A stretch of 35,388 nucleotides of DNA from Collinsella sp. (GCA_031292915.1 JAUMSH010000026.1:1-35388), one strand, 5' to 3'; positions 1 to 8,087 are shown, counted from the first letter of the stretch. Notes: generated by a model not told the origin, from the sequence alone. Numbers and translations are program-made.

Positions 1-73
1 TTCTTGGGGCATCGCCTTTCCTTCCATTCGTCACCTTCATTACTCCAACGACGAATTCTAGGCGGTGTCCCCT

Positions 74-113
74 CCCTTTCAAGAAAGGGCGGAGGCGGGG
101 CATGCCCCGCCTC
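74..113. repeat. Two adjacent small palindromes in gene-free left end
   Basis: Positions 74-80 and 83-89 form a 7-bp perfect stem around AA, and 92-113 is a 22-bp perfect palindrome centred on GGGGCATGCCCC. No T-tract follows on either strand. The whole 1-351 stretch has only short overlapping open frames without recognisable protein character, so I call no gene there. Confidence 0.5.
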
Positions 114-217
114 TTACACCACATCTCTGTGCGCTACCATGCAGGGGCCTTCGATTGCAGAATACTCGCAAAAATGCACGTCGCCACCGCCCCCACATGG
201 CGCGAAGCAAAACAAAA

Positions 218-328
218 GGGCGACCTTCCTTTCCGGCGCACTCCGCAGGACGAAAGAACCCCCGCCGCACGTAGTGCGCAGCGGGGGTTCTTTCATGTCC
301 GAGGACGCGCCGGAAAGGAAGGTCGCCC
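218..328. repeat. Large nested inverted repeat downstream of ilvE
   Basis: Outer arms 218-239 and 307-328 are 22-bp perfect reverse complements. Inside them lies a second perfect 14-bp stem (252-265 with 281-294) around a third small stem (CGCAC at 266-270, GTGCG at 274-278). It begins 24 nt beyond the ilvE stop codon on the minus strand. The inner stem could serve as a terminator, but the long outer arms are more than a terminator needs. The exact arm match suggests a maintained structural element. Confidence 0.75.
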
Positions 329-351
329 TCGGGCCGGACAGCTAAGACAGC

Positions 352-1404
352 TTACGCGACGGTGTAAACCCAGTTGTGCTTATCCTCGACAGCACCGGAC
401 TGGATACCAGTCAGGGTCTCGCGAAGCTTCTTCATCACGGGGCCGATCTCGGTGTAGCCAGCCGGGAAGGTCACGGTCTCGTCGGCGCCGTAAACCTTGT
501 TGTCGATCTCGCCGACCGGGGAAATAACGGCAGCGGTGCCGCACAGGCCGCACTCGACAAAGGTACCGGCCTTGACCTCGGCCCACTCGACGGGACGCTG
601 GTCAACGGTCATGCCCAGGTCCTGAGCAACCTGAACGAGCGAACGACGGGTGATAGAGGGCAGGATGGAGTCGGTGTGCGACTGCGGAACGACGAGGGTG
701 CCGTCCTCCTTCACGAACAGGACGTTGGCGCCACCGGTCTCCTCGACATAGGTGCGGGACTCGGAGTCGAGATACAGGTTCTCGGCATAGCCCTCGCGAT
801 GGGCCTCCATCGTGGGCTTGAGGGACATGGCGTAGTTCAGGCCGGCCTTGATGTTGCCGGTGCCATGCGGTGCTGCACGGTCATACTCGGAAACGCGCAG
901 CTTGACGGGCTTGAGGCCACCCTTAAAGTACGGACCGACCGGGGTCACGAGAATGCGGAACGTGTACTCAGGAGCGGGAGCCACGCCGATCACGTCACCG
1001 GAGCCGATCATAAACGGACGCACGTACAGGGTCGCGCCGGAACCGAAGGGCGGAACCCAGGCGGCGTTGGCAGAAACGACCTGCTTGACGGCCTCAACGA
1101 ACTTGTCCTTGGGAAACGGGGGCATCTCGAGGCGCTGGGCAGAGTTATACATACGCTCAGCGTTCATGTCGGGACGGAAGCAGACGATGCTGCCGTCCTC
1201 GGCGGTGTAGGCCTTCAGGCCCTCAAAGACCTCCTGGCAGTAATGGAAGATACCGCCGCACTCGGAGACGTGCAGGGTGTGGTCGGTGGTCAGGCCGCCC
1301 TCGTCCCACTCGCCGTCCTTCCAATGGGCCTCGTAGCTGTAATCAGTCTTCATGTAGCCAAAGCCGAGGCTACCCCAATCGATATCCTTCTTCTCGACAG
1401 TCAT
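352..1404 (-). CDS. ilvE: Branched-chain amino acid aminotransferase
   Basis: A 350-residue fold-type IV PLP aminotransferase that interconverts leucine, isoleucine and valine with their 2-oxo acids, using 2-oxoglutarate/glutamate as partner. Visible motifs are GTGNIKAGLNYA at about 181-192, where Lys186 is the expected Schiff-base lysine, and YVEETGGANV at 219-228, which binds PLP. Length and both motifs fit the longer, eukaryote-like BCAT class also common in bacteria. The ATG at 1404 is chosen because AAGGAG lies seven bases upstream; the open frame extends further 5' but without family similarity. The gene stands alone, followed by a large palindrome (218-328). Upstream is a palindrome at 1594-1609 that also precedes the amino-acid ABC operon at 24456. 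The family call is firm; substrate preference within branched-chain acids cannot be read from sequence. Confidence 0.95.
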   Translation of the reverse strand: MTVEKKDIDWGSLGFGYMKTDYSYEAHWKDGEWDEGGLTTDHTLHVSECGGIFHYCQEVFEGLKAYTAEDGSIVCFRPDMNAERMYNSAQRLEMPPFPKDKFVEAVKQVVSANAAWVPPFGSGATLYVRPFMIGSGDVIGVAPAPEYTFRILVTPVGPYFKGGLKPVKLRVSEYDRAAPHGTGNIKAGLNYAMSLKPTMEAHREGYAENLYLDSESRTYVEETGGANVLFVKEDGTLVVPQSHTDSILPSITRRSLVQVAQDLGMTVDQRPVEWAEVKAGTFVECGLCGTAAVISPVGEIDNKVYGADETVTFPAGYTEIGPVMKKLRETLTGIQSGAVEDKHNWVYTVA

Positions 1405-1557
1405 ATGTCGCTCCTTACATACACAGTTGCATACTCGCGAACCCGCACGCAAGGACCGAGGCCGACCGCGTCGCAACGTCGCACGCCCGGAGCGTAGAGC
1501 CGGACGGGACACGCGAACAGCATCAAAGCCGATGGCACGTCGATTCGCATGCACGAG

Positions 1558-1586
1558 ATTGTACTCCGCACGCGCGTCGGATAAAA
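1558..1586 (-). promoter_or_regulatory. Probable ilvE promoter with weak -35
   Basis: On the minus strand a TACAAT -10 lies at 1558-1563. Seventeen bases upstream is TTTTAT (1581-1586), a poor -35 match, so activation by a bound factor is plausible. The transcript would carry a leader of about 145 nt before ilvE. I do not recognise a T-box or riboswitch in that leader. Confidence 0.4.
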
Positions 1587-1593
1587 CGTTTTT

Positions 1594-1609
1594 CTTTAAC
1601 TAACTAAAG
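1594..1609. promoter_or_regulatory. Palindromic operator candidate upstream of ilvE
   Basis: CTTTA-ACTAAC-TAAAG, an inverted repeat with a 6-bp spacer, lies just upstream of the ilvE promoter candidate. A nearly identical site, including the spacer, occurs at 24475-24494 in front of the amino-acid ABC operon. See findings. Confidence 0.5.
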
Positions 1610-1634
1610 TAATTTTATTTGACCGAAGCTGAAG

Positions 1635-1664
1635 AGGCCCGCCACCGTAAACGGTGACGGGCCT
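1635..1664 (-). terminator. Hairpin terminator after the DedA gene
   Basis: Arms 1635-1648 and 1651-1664 pair over 14 bp with one mismatch around AA. It lies 30 nt past the DedA stop on the minus strand. The following tract is only moderately T-rich. Confidence 0.6.
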
Positions 1665-1693
1665 CAACTGCACGGTTTGCGCGCTGGCTCGAG

Positions 1694-2341
1694 CTACGCG
1701 TTCTTTTTGCCCAGCTTAGCCTTAACCAGACCGACCACGGTCGGGATGATCGACACGGCGACGATGCCAACGATTAGCAGCTCAAAGTGCTCCTGCACAA
1801 AGGGAATGCCACCAAAGAAGTAGCCCAACAGTGTAAAGAGCGTTGACCAGGTAATGCCACCCAGCACGTTAAAGATGACAAAGTTGCGCCAGTGCATGCC
1901 GCCCATGCCGGCGATAAAGGGCACAAAGGTGCGGATAAACGGGAAGAAGCGGCCCAGGAAAATAGCCAGGTGACCCCACTTGTCCAAGAAATCCTCGGAC
2001 TTTTTGATGCGCTCGGGCGTCATAGCCTTGACCTTGCCCGAAGCGATGATCTTTTTGCCAAAGAAGTGACCGATCATAAAGTTGCACTGATCGCCCAAAA
2101 TGGCAGCGGCCCATGCGGTGGCCAGAAGCGCCACGATGTTAAAGCCGCCGTTGTGGGCAAAGAAACCCGAGGCGAACAGCAGCGAATCACCGGGAAGGAA
2201 CGGGAAGAACACCACGCCCGTCTCGATAAAGATGATCAGGAACACGCAGCCGTAGGCCATAAGCGGGCCGGCGGCGATCCAGCTGGCGATCGCGGTGCGC
2301 GGGTCCTTAAGCAGCTCGGCAATAAAATTGATGAAACCCAT
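1694..2341 (-). CDS. DedA-family integral membrane protein
   Basis: A 215-residue polytopic membrane protein of the DedA/SNARE-associated (VTT) family. Members act in lipid flippase-like and membrane-homeostasis roles, but the exact substrate here is unknown. Visible hallmarks are the acidic residue and FxPGD-type motif (Glu40 and PFLPGDSLLF at about 47-56) and the GRFFPFIRTFVPFIAGMGGM segment at about 130-149 with its conserved arginines. Several hydrophobic helices surround them, and a short basic tail (KAKLGKKNA) ends the protein. The ATG at 2341 is preferred because GAGAGG lies upstream at usable spacing and the protein then begins as family members do. The gene is monocistronic and divergent from cysE. 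Confidence 0.9.
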   Translation of the reverse strand: MGFINFIAELLKDPRTAIASWIAAGPLMAYGCVFLIIFIETGVVFFPFLPGDSLLFASGFFAHNGGFNIVALLATAWAAAILGDQCNFMIGHFFGKKIIASGKVKAMTPERIKKSEDFLDKWGHLAIFLGRFFPFIRTFVPFIAGMGGMHWRNFVIFNVLGGITWSTLFTLLGYFFGGIPFVQEHFELLIVGIVAVSIIPTVVGLVKAKLGKKNA

Positions 2342-2506
2342 GAAGTAAAACCTCTCAGTTGTGGGCGCGGATACGTCCAAGTTGACCAGTATACGGTTGC
2401 GGTGCCCCCTCGTGCGCAACCCCACAAAAGCATGACTCCATTACCAGCAAGTTTGCATAACTGACACTTGTAGCGCAAAGCCGCCAAGATTGTCCTTTTT
2501 AATCCC

Positions 2507-2523
2507 TAGCGAATCGCTATACT
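2507..2523 (+). promoter_or_regulatory. Probable cysE -10 region overlapping a small palindrome
   Basis: TATACT at 2518-2523 is a good -10; no convincing -35 lies 17 bp upstream. TAGCG-AAT-CGCTA (2507-2519) is a perfect 5-bp inverted repeat overlapping the first bases of the -10, a suitable place for a repressor site. Confidence 0.4.
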
Positions 2524-2564
2524 TTATTGAATCGCATTGCCATGGCGCTAAGGGAGGGCGGCCG

Positions 2565-3269
2565 GTGAGCTTTATCAATACCATTCGCGAGGACATCAAG
2601 ACCGTCCAGGCGCAGGACCCCGCCGCGCAAAACGGTCTGGTCATCTTCCTTTCCTATCCTGGCCTGCACGCCAAGTGGAACCACGTGCCCGAGCACTGGC
2701 TGTGGGAGCACGGTCATCGCTCGCTCGCCCGCGTGCTCTCGCAAATCACCCGCCACATCACCGGCGTCGAGATTCACCCTGCCGCGCAGATTGGCAAGCA
2801 CTTCTTTATCGACCACGCCATGGGCGTCGTCATCGGCGAGACCACCATTGTGGGCGACAACTGTGTGCTCTACCAGGGCGTCACGCTCGGCGGCACCGGC
2901 AACGAGACCGGCAAGCGTCACCCCACCCTGGGCAACAATGTCACGGTGGGCACGGGCGCCAAGGTGCTCGGCAACATCCGCATCGGCAACAACGTCAAGA
3001 TCGGCGGCAACTCGGTCGTCGTTAAGGACGTCCCCGACAACTGCACCGTCGTGGGCGTGCCGGGACGTATCATCAAGCGCAACGGTTGCCGTGTGTTCGA
3101 GGAGAGTTTCGACGCCAAGCAGCATCGCGAGTACATGCCCGATGACGCCGCCGAGCAGTCCGCCCTCAACCGCCAGGGCATCACCGAGAATGCCCGCCGC
3201 GTCAAGGAACTCGAGCGAGAGGTGGCCGAGCTCAAGGCCCTCGTCGCCAAGCTCGTGGACGAACGTTAG
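2565..3269 (+). CDS. cysE: Serine O-acetyltransferase
   Basis: This enzyme acetylates L-serine with acetyl-CoA to O-acetylserine, the first committed step of cysteine synthesis, in the cytoplasm. The 234-residue form is of the short, bacterial type. An N-terminal helical part is followed by the catalytic segment FIDHAMGVVIGET (about 81-92), then KRHP with its conserved His119, and then left-handed beta-helix hexapeptide repeats to VPGRII at about 170. A charged C-terminal stretch (about 205-234) has heptad character and probably forms a coiled coil. A GTG start at 2565 is chosen because AGGGAGGG lies 6-8 bases upstream; an upstream ATG at 2490 lacks a ribosome site and would overlap the promoter. 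No cysK partner is adjacent, so regulation through a cysteine synthase complex cannot be judged here. Confidence 0.93.
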   Translation: MSFINTIREDIKTVQAQDPAAQNGLVIFLSYPGLHAKWNHVPEHWLWEHGHRSLARVLSQITRHITGVEIHPAAQIGKHFFIDHAMGVVIGETTIVGDNCVLYQGVTLGGTGNETGKRHPTLGNNVTVGTGAKVLGNIRIGNNVKIGGNSVVVKDVPDNCTVVGVPGRIIKRNGCRVFEESFDAKQHREYMPDDAAEQSALNRQGITENARRVKELEREVAELKALVAKLVDER

Positions 3270-3306
3270 GAACGCAAGCGGCACAAAACGACATCGGCAC
3301 CGACGC

Positions 3307-3350
3307 AAAAGGCGCGCCAGGGAATCAATCCCCGGCGCGCCATTCCTTTT
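3307..3350. terminator. Bidirectional terminator between cysE and ABC operon
   Basis: GGCGCGCC at 3311-3318 and 3334-3341 pair, extended inward by GGG/CCC. They are flanked by AAAAGG on the left and CCTTTT on the right, giving a U-tract in either direction. It serves convergent cysE (+) and the ABC operon (-). Confidence 0.75.
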
Positions 3351-3352
3351 GA

Positions 3353-3382
3353 TGTGACATGCGGGACTGTCCCTTTGTCACA
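3353..3382. repeat. GGGAC/GTCCC-core hairpin at the end of the ABC operon
   Basis: TGTGACA (3353-3359) pairs with TGTCACA (3376-3382), and inside lies GGGAC-T-GTCCC (3363-3373). It ends one base before the ABC gene stop codon at 3383. I group it with the other GGGACAG-type hairpins in this window. Confidence 0.5.
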
Positions 3383-5389
3383 TTATGCGAACTGACTCAG
3401 ATAGAGGTCGGCGTAGGCACCCTCGGCAGCCAGCAGCTCCTTATGCGTACCCTGCTCGATGATATTGCCGTGGTCCATGACCAAGATCAGGTCGGCATCG
3501 ACGATCGTCGACAAACGGTGCGCGATCACAAAGCTCGTGCGCCCGCGCATAAGCGCGTCCATGGCACGGCCGATGGCAAGCTCGGTACGCGTGTCCACGC
3601 TTGAGGTCGCCTCGTCCAGGATGAGAATCGCCGGGTTATTGAGCAGCACGCGTGCGATGGTCAGCAGCTGACGCTGGCCCTGGCTGATGCTCTCGGCATC
3701 GTTGGCCACGCGCGTGTCGTAGCCCTGCGGCATGGTGCGCACAAAGAAGTCGACCTGCGCGGCACGAGCGGCCGCGACAATCTCCTCGCGCGTCGCCTCG
3801 GGGCAGCCGTAGGCGATGTTTTCGGCAATCGTGCCATCGAATAGCCAGGCGTCCTGCAGCACCATGCCAAACTGCTGCCGTAGCTCGCCGCGGTCCATGC
3901 GGCTCGTATCCACGCCGTCGAGCGTAATACGCCCGCCGTCAATCTCGTAGAAGCGCATGAGCAGGTTGATGAGCGTCGTCTTGCCTGCGCCCGTGGTTCC
4001 CACCACGGCAATCTTCTGGCCCGGCTCGGCGGTAAACGACACGTCGCGCATGAGCGGCTTGTCGGGCGCGTAGCCAAAGCGCACATGCTCAAAGGCGACG
4101 TGGCCCTCCGCACGACCCGGCAGCTTGGCGGCCTCGCCCGACTGCGGATCGGCCTCCATCTCGGGCTCATCGAGCAGGTCGAACACGCGCTCTGCACTCG
4201 CCAGCGCGCTCTGCAGCGAGTTGAAGGTAAACGACAACTGCGTCATGGGCTCGGACGCCTCGTAGATAAACTGGAAGAACGCCTGGAACACGCCGACGGT
4301 CATGTGACCGGCAACCAGCATGCTGCAGCCCACAAGCGCAATAACGATCTGCGCCAAACGGCCGATAAAGCGCACCGCGGGGCCGACAGCATTGATCATA
4401 AAGTCGGCCTTGGTGCTCACACGAGCCAGTTCCTTCGAAGCCTCGTGCACCTCAGCGGAGCTCTGACGTTCGCGGTTAAACGCGCGGATCACCAGACGGC
4501 CCGAATAGCCTTCCTCGACCGCACTCGTAATCTTGGACACCCACTCCTGGCGCTCGCCCGTCACATCGTGTGTGCGGCGCGAGACGACCTTCGTCACCAG
4601 CAGCGACAGTGCCGTAAAGAACAGAAAGACGAGCGTAAGCTGCACGCTGAACACGAACATCACGCTCACAGCACCAACAACCGTGCCGATCGACACGAGC
4701 AGCTGCAGCAATCCGCGCTGCATGCTCTCGGACATCTTGTCCAGGTCGTTGGTCGCGCGGCTGACGACCTCGCCGGGACGATGCACGTCAAAAAAGGCAA
4801 GCGGCAGACGGTTGAGCTTTTGTGCGATGCGGTTGCGTAGGCACAGGTTGAGGCGTTCGGCAACGCTCGACATCAAAAAGCTCTGGAGCGCGTAGAACGA
4901 GGCAGCGGCCGTCCAGATCATAAAGTAGATGAAGATGGTCCTGCCGCAGTTCTCCCAGGTGATGTTGAAGGTGGTGTCGTTGGCAAACGCCACCTGAATG
5001 TGGCTCCACAGCTCATCGATCACGCGGGCGCTATATGCCGGCGCAGCAGTGTTAAAGATGGCATAGAACACAATGCTCGCGAACACGATATAGAAGCGCC
5101 AATGGTCGCCGGCAGCCTCGCTCCACAGGCGGCGCACCGTCGCCCAGGTATCTCGAGGCGTCTCGTCCTCGTCTTCATCGTCCACGTCGCGCATACGCTC
5201 TGCCTCGGCGCGGGCGCGCTCGTCCTCGGCACGTTCGTTTTCCTCGTAGAGCGCTTGGCGGCGAGCCTCGCGCTCGGCTGCAGCCTTGGCGGCGTCATCC
5301 AGCTCGGGTGCCACGGCAGCCGTTTCCTCGACCAGTCCCGCGGCAGCGGCGTCATCAACGCCGCCCTGCTTCTTGAGCTCCTCGGTCAT
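3383..5389 (-). CDS. ABC exporter half-transporter, canonical NBD (heterodimer subunit 2)
   Basis: A 668-residue type IV (exporter-fold) half-transporter. Residues 1-90 are an unusual acidic, Ala/Glu/Arg-rich extension that is probably helical. The transmembrane domain covers about 95-400 and the ATPase domain about 425-668. Walker A is GTTGAGKT (464-471), Q-loop Gln512, signature SISQGQRQ (567-574), Walker B ILILDEA (588-594) with the catalytic Glu present, and His624 in AHRLS. The signature has SQGQ instead of SGGQ, while the partner gene upstream lacks the catalytic Glu and switch His. Together this predicts one degenerate and one competent ATP site. The ATG at 5389 has GGGAGGTG six bases upstream and starts two bases after the partner stop codon. 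Likely exports a lipophilic compound or drug; the substrate is unknown. Confidence 0.92.
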   Translation of the reverse strand: MTEELKKQGGVDDAAAAGLVEETAAVAPELDDAAKAAAEREARRQALYEENERAEDERARAEAERMRDVDDEDEDETPRDTWATVRRLWSEAAGDHWRFYIVFASIVFYAIFNTAAPAYSARVIDELWSHIQVAFANDTTFNITWENCGRTIFIYFMIWTAAASFYALQSFLMSSVAERLNLCLRNRIAQKLNRLPLAFFDVHRPGEVVSRATNDLDKMSESMQRGLLQLLVSIGTVVGAVSVMFVFSVQLTLVFLFFTALSLLVTKVVSRRTHDVTGERQEWVSKITSAVEEGYSGRLVIRAFNRERQSSAEVHEASKELARVSTKADFMINAVGPAVRFIGRLAQIVIALVGCSMLVAGHMTVGVFQAFFQFIYEASEPMTQLSFTFNSLQSALASAERVFDLLDEPEMEADPQSGEAAKLPGRAEGHVAFEHVRFGYAPDKPLMRDVSFTAEPGQKIAVVGTTGAGKTTLINLLMRFYEIDGGRITLDGVDTSRMDRGELRQQFGMVLQDAWLFDGTIAENIAYGCPEATREEIVAAARAAQVDFFVRTMPQGYDTRVANDAESISQGQRQLLTIARVLLNNPAILILDEATSSVDTRTELAIGRAMDALMRGRTSFVIAHRLSTIVDADLILVMDHGNIIEQGTHKELLAAEGAYADLYLSQFA

Positions 5390-5390
5390 G

Positions 5391-7127
5391 CTACTCACCT
5401 CCCTTCATCTGCGATTCCGCGATGGCGCGGTACACCTCGCAGGTTTCCATAAGCTCGCTATGCGTGCCCAAGCCCACAACCTCGCCATCCTTGAGCACGA
5501 CGATCTGGTCGGCGTGCAAGATCGTCGAGATGCGCTGCGCGATGATGAGCACCGCAGCGTCACGCGTCTCGTCTTGCAACGCATGACGCAGGGCGGCATC
5601 GGTCTTAAAGTCCAGGGCCGAAAAACTGTCATCGAAGATATATAGATCGGCATGCTTCATGAGCGCACGGGCGATTGCCAAACGCTGGCGCTGGCCGCCC
5701 GAAAAGTTCGTACCGCCCTGCGCCACCGGGGTATCGAGCCCCTGCGGTTGGTCGAGTACAAAGGTGCTCTGGGCAACCTCAAGCGCGTGAAGCATGTCGC
5801 CCTCGGTCGCGCCTTCGTTACCAAAGCGAAGGTTGCTCGCCACCGTGCCCGAGAACAGCCACGCCTTCTGCGGTACATAGGCGATGCATCCACGGATCTC
5901 ATCTTGCGGAAGCTCGCGCAGATCGACGCCGACCAATCGAATGGCGCCCTTCGTGGCATCGTGAAAACGCAGCAAAAGCTTTGCCACCGTCGACTTGCCC
6001 GAACCCGTCGAGCCGACGATTGCGGTCGTCTGACCGCGACGACAGGCAAAGCTCAGGTCGCACAGGGTGTCCTCGTCGGCATCGTCAAAGCGAAACGACA
6101 TATGATCGAACACGGCAACAGCATCCGCATCGTCCTCGGAGGCAGGCGCCCCGTCACCCAGCGTGCGCTCGCCATCGACGATGCTCGGCTCAATCTCCAG
6201 CACTTGCTGTGCACGGCTTAGGCATGCCGCGGCGCGTGGCAGCGTTAGCACCACCATCTGCGCCATCATCACAAAGAACAGGATCAGGATCGCGTACTCC
6301 AGCACCGCCGAGATACTCGCAATCTGCATGGCGTGGGCGCCTACGCGGTTGCCGCCCACCCACAGCACCGCCACCTCGGCGATGTTCATCAAAAAGAAGC
6401 TTGAGCTGTCGAGGCCCACAAACAGGTGGTTGACTTTGATGGCGTTGGCGGCGTATTCGCTAAACACCTCGTCCAGACGCCGTTCCTCGTGGCGCTCCTT
6501 GTTAAACGCACGGATGACGCGCACGCCCACAATATTCTCGCGCAGCACCACGTTCATGCGGTCGATAAAGCCCTGTAGGCGCATAAAAATCGGCGCCGCG
6601 TTGGCAACCGTAAAGACCGCCGCCACCAGCACAATCGCAACGACTACGCCCAGAAGCGTGCCCATGGCGGGATCGATAAACCAGGCGAAGATGATGCCCA
6701 CCACAGCCAAAAACGGCACGGGCAGCACCAGCTGAATCGTCTGCAGAATCGCCTGCTGAATCACGTTGATGTCGTTGAGCGAGCGCGTGATCATCGATCC
6801 GGTGCCAAAGCGCTCAAAATCGCTGGCCGCGAGCTCGAGCGATTTGTCGTACACGGCATTGCGGATATCGCAAGCCACGTTGGCGGCCAGGCGCGCCGAA
6901 AGATAGCAGCCCAGCACCGTGCCGCCGCTAGCCATGCTGGTCGCGATAAACATGTATAGGCCGTTGCGTAAAATGTAGTCGATATCGCCCGTGGTAATAC
7001 CGGTGTTGACCATGTTCGCCAGCATCGTGGGAACCAACAGCGTACCGACGTTATCCACCAGCAGCACCAGCAGCGTCACTGCGACAAGCCCTCGATAGGG
7101 CTTCAAAAACCTCATTAACAGTCGCAC
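5391..7127 (-). CDS. ABC exporter half-transporter, degenerate NBD (heterodimer subunit 1)
   Basis: A 578-residue fused permease-ATPase of the multidrug-exporter type. The six-helix membrane domain runs to about 305, followed by the ATPase domain. Walker A is GSTGSGKST (372-380) and the signature FSGGQRQ (475-481) is intact. Walker B reads LYIFDDS (495-501), with Asp500 where the catalytic Glu is expected, and the switch His is replaced by Gln531 (IIAQRIS). This is the pattern of the non-hydrolysing subunit in heterodimeric exporters. A GTG start at 7127 is given because GAGG lies seven bases upstream. An ATG at 7115 in a TAATG overlap with the MarR stop codon is equally possible (574 residues). 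It is co-transcribed with the regulator upstream and the partner downstream. Confidence 0.92.
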   Translation of the reverse strand: MRLLMRFLKPYRGLVAVTLLVLLVDNVGTLLVPTMLANMVNTGITTGDIDYILRNGLYMFIATSMASGGTVLGCYLSARLAANVACDIRNAVYDKSLELAASDFERFGTGSMITRSLNDINVIQQAILQTIQLVLPVPFLAVVGIIFAWFIDPAMGTLLGVVVAIVLVAAVFTVANAAPIFMRLQGFIDRMNVVLRENIVGVRVIRAFNKERHEERRLDEVFSEYAANAIKVNHLFVGLDSSSFFLMNIAEVAVLWVGGNRVGAHAMQIASISAVLEYAILILFFVMMAQMVVLTLPRAAACLSRAQQVLEIEPSIVDGERTLGDGAPASEDDADAVAVFDHMSFRFDDADEDTLCDLSFACRRGQTTAIVGSTGSGKSTVAKLLLRFHDATKGAIRLVGVDLRELPQDEIRGCIAYVPQKAWLFSGTVASNLRFGNEGATEGDMLHALEVAQSTFVLDQPQGLDTPVAQGGTNFSGGQRQRLAIARALMKHADLYIFDDSFSALDFKTDAALRHALQDETRDAAVLIIAQRISTILHADQIVVLKDGEVVGLGTHSELMETCEVYRAIAESQMKGGE

Positions 7128-7615
7128 GACTCCCCCTCACGTCGATCTTGCATCTGGCTTGCGGCTGCCACCTGCTGTTTAAATGTCTCGCACTCGTCGC
7201 CGAGCACCTGAGAGAATTTGCCGATCAAGCGCATAATCTCGCGCTGCTCACATGGCTCAAGCGCGCCAAAGGCTCGCTGCTCGGCCTTGAGTGCCGGCAG
7301 CGCATAACGCTCGGCAAATCGCCTGCCCTCTTCGGTCAGGCTCACAACCTTGTTCTTACGGCTGCCTTCGGCAAACTCCAACGTTGCGAAGCCCCGCGCC
7401 GTCAAGGTTTTAATTGCCGAATTGATGGTCTGCTTGCTGTAGAACCATTCGCTTGTCAGACGGCTTACGGCAATACTGCCGCCCGCCGTGCTGGTATCGA
7501 CGAGCATCCAGTAAGCGCAGTCCGAAAGGCCGCAGGCACGCGAGAACTCCGAATAGATATGGTCGAGTCCATTGAGCAACCGGTCGAAGTCGACCAGTTT
7601 AACCGCACCATTCAT
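7115..7615 (-). CDS. MarR-family transcriptional regulator
   Basis: A 166-residue winged-helix regulator, first gene of the operon with the two ABC half-transporters. The central part (about 45-110) carries the helix-turn-helix, with YSKQTINSAIKTLTARGF as recognition helix and start of the wing, and a charged wing segment RKNKVVSLTEEGRRFAE typical of MarR. N- and C-terminal helices would form the dimer. The ATG at 7615 has GGTGGG upstream. The arrangement, regulator first and exporter after with overlapping junctions, suggests that it represses its own operon and is released by an exported ligand. That is inferred from context. Two near-identical direct repeats in the promoter (7635-7649, 7670-7684) are the likely binding sites. 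Confidence 0.9.
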   Translation of the reverse strand: MNGAVKLVDFDRLLNGLDHIYSEFSRACGLSDCAYWMLVDTSTAGGSIAVSRLTSEWFYSKQTINSAIKTLTARGFATLEFAEGSRKNKVVSLTEEGRRFAERYALPALKAEQRAFGALEPCEQREIMRLIGKFSQVLGDECETFKQQVAAASQMQDRREGESCDC

Positions 7616-7634
7616 CTATCCCACCATTCGATTG

Positions 7635-7691
7635 TCCGATTTTTGACCAATTTTATGTCTCTAGATTAGTCCGAGTTTTGACTATCGTCAA
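7635..7691 (-). promoter_or_regulatory. Promoter and repeat operator of the MarR-ABC operon
   Basis: On the minus strand TTGACG (plus 7686-7691) and TAATCT (plus 7663-7668) are spaced by exactly 17 bp. Two 15-bp direct repeats, 7635-7649 and 7670-7684 on the plus strand (TCCGATTTTTGACCA and TCCGAGTTTTGACTA, two mismatches), flank the -10, 35 bp apart. TTGAC-TATC-GTCAA (7678-7691) is also palindromic over the -35. Confidence 0.65.
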
Positions 7692-7739
7692 CAGCCTCTC
7701 CGCAAATGCGTGCACTTTTATGGCCTATCGGCAGAAAAA

Positions 7740-7770
7740 GACCGCCGGCGCGGGGGCGGCGCCAGCGGTC
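7740..7770 (-). terminator. Rho-independent terminator of the 96-residue gene
   Basis: Reading leftward, GACCGC...GGCGCC...GGCGCC-like arms (7740-7751 with 7759-7770) form a strong GC stem with one mismatch, followed by TTTTTC. It lies 26 nt after the stop of the gene at 7797-8087. Confidence 0.8.
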
Positions 7771-7796
7771 ACGTGAAAATCGGGTTTTATTGCCTG

Positions 7797-8087
7797 TTAA
7801 GCGGCGACGGCCTCATAGACCGTAGCGCCCGAGAAGCTGTCATGCAGGCTCTTGCCGGCAATCCACGGCAGCTCGACGACCTCGCAGACCGTGTTGACCA
7901 ACTCAGAACAGTCAGTAAAGTGGCCCTTGTCGTTGAGGGCCTCGCAATCCTGAACACGCCAATAGCCATCGGTGTGCGTGATGTAGTACTCGTGATCGTT
8001 GATCGACACGAAAGCGCGCGTCTTGGAACGCAGCAGCTTCAGAAATCCTTCGAAATCGGTCTCGACGACATCTCCAGCCTGGAACAT
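7797..8087 (-). CDS. Small conserved-looking protein of unknown function
   Basis: A 96-residue acidic, soluble protein with no signal peptide or membrane segment. I do not recognise the family. The ATG at 8087 is well supported by AGGAGG seven bases upstream, and a strong terminator follows, so it is very probably a real monocistronic gene. The sequence is rich in aromatic and acidic residues (HEYYITHTDGYWRVQDCEAL in the middle) and has three cysteines without a CxxC pattern. It may be a small single-domain regulatory or binding protein, but nothing visible assigns a function. Upstream (8088-8381, shared with the divergent nitroreductase) I see no second gene. Confidence 0.8.
   Translation of the reverse strand: MFQAGDVVETDFEGFLKLLRSKTRAFVSINDHEYYITHTDGYWRVQDCEALNDKGHFTDCSELVNTVCEVVELPWIAGKSLHDSFSGATVYEAVAA

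Noticed and set aside
4..345. Possible small proteins at the left edge
   Set aside because: The open frames overlap each other on both strands and run through the palindromes; no ribosome site or protein-like pattern.
376..1497. 373-codon open frame antisense to ilvE
   Set aside because: Same reason: no motif, and ilvE has all active-site residues.
1405..1560. T-box leader before ilvE
   Set aside because: No conserved T-box sequence and no terminator/antiterminator pair could be found in the leader.
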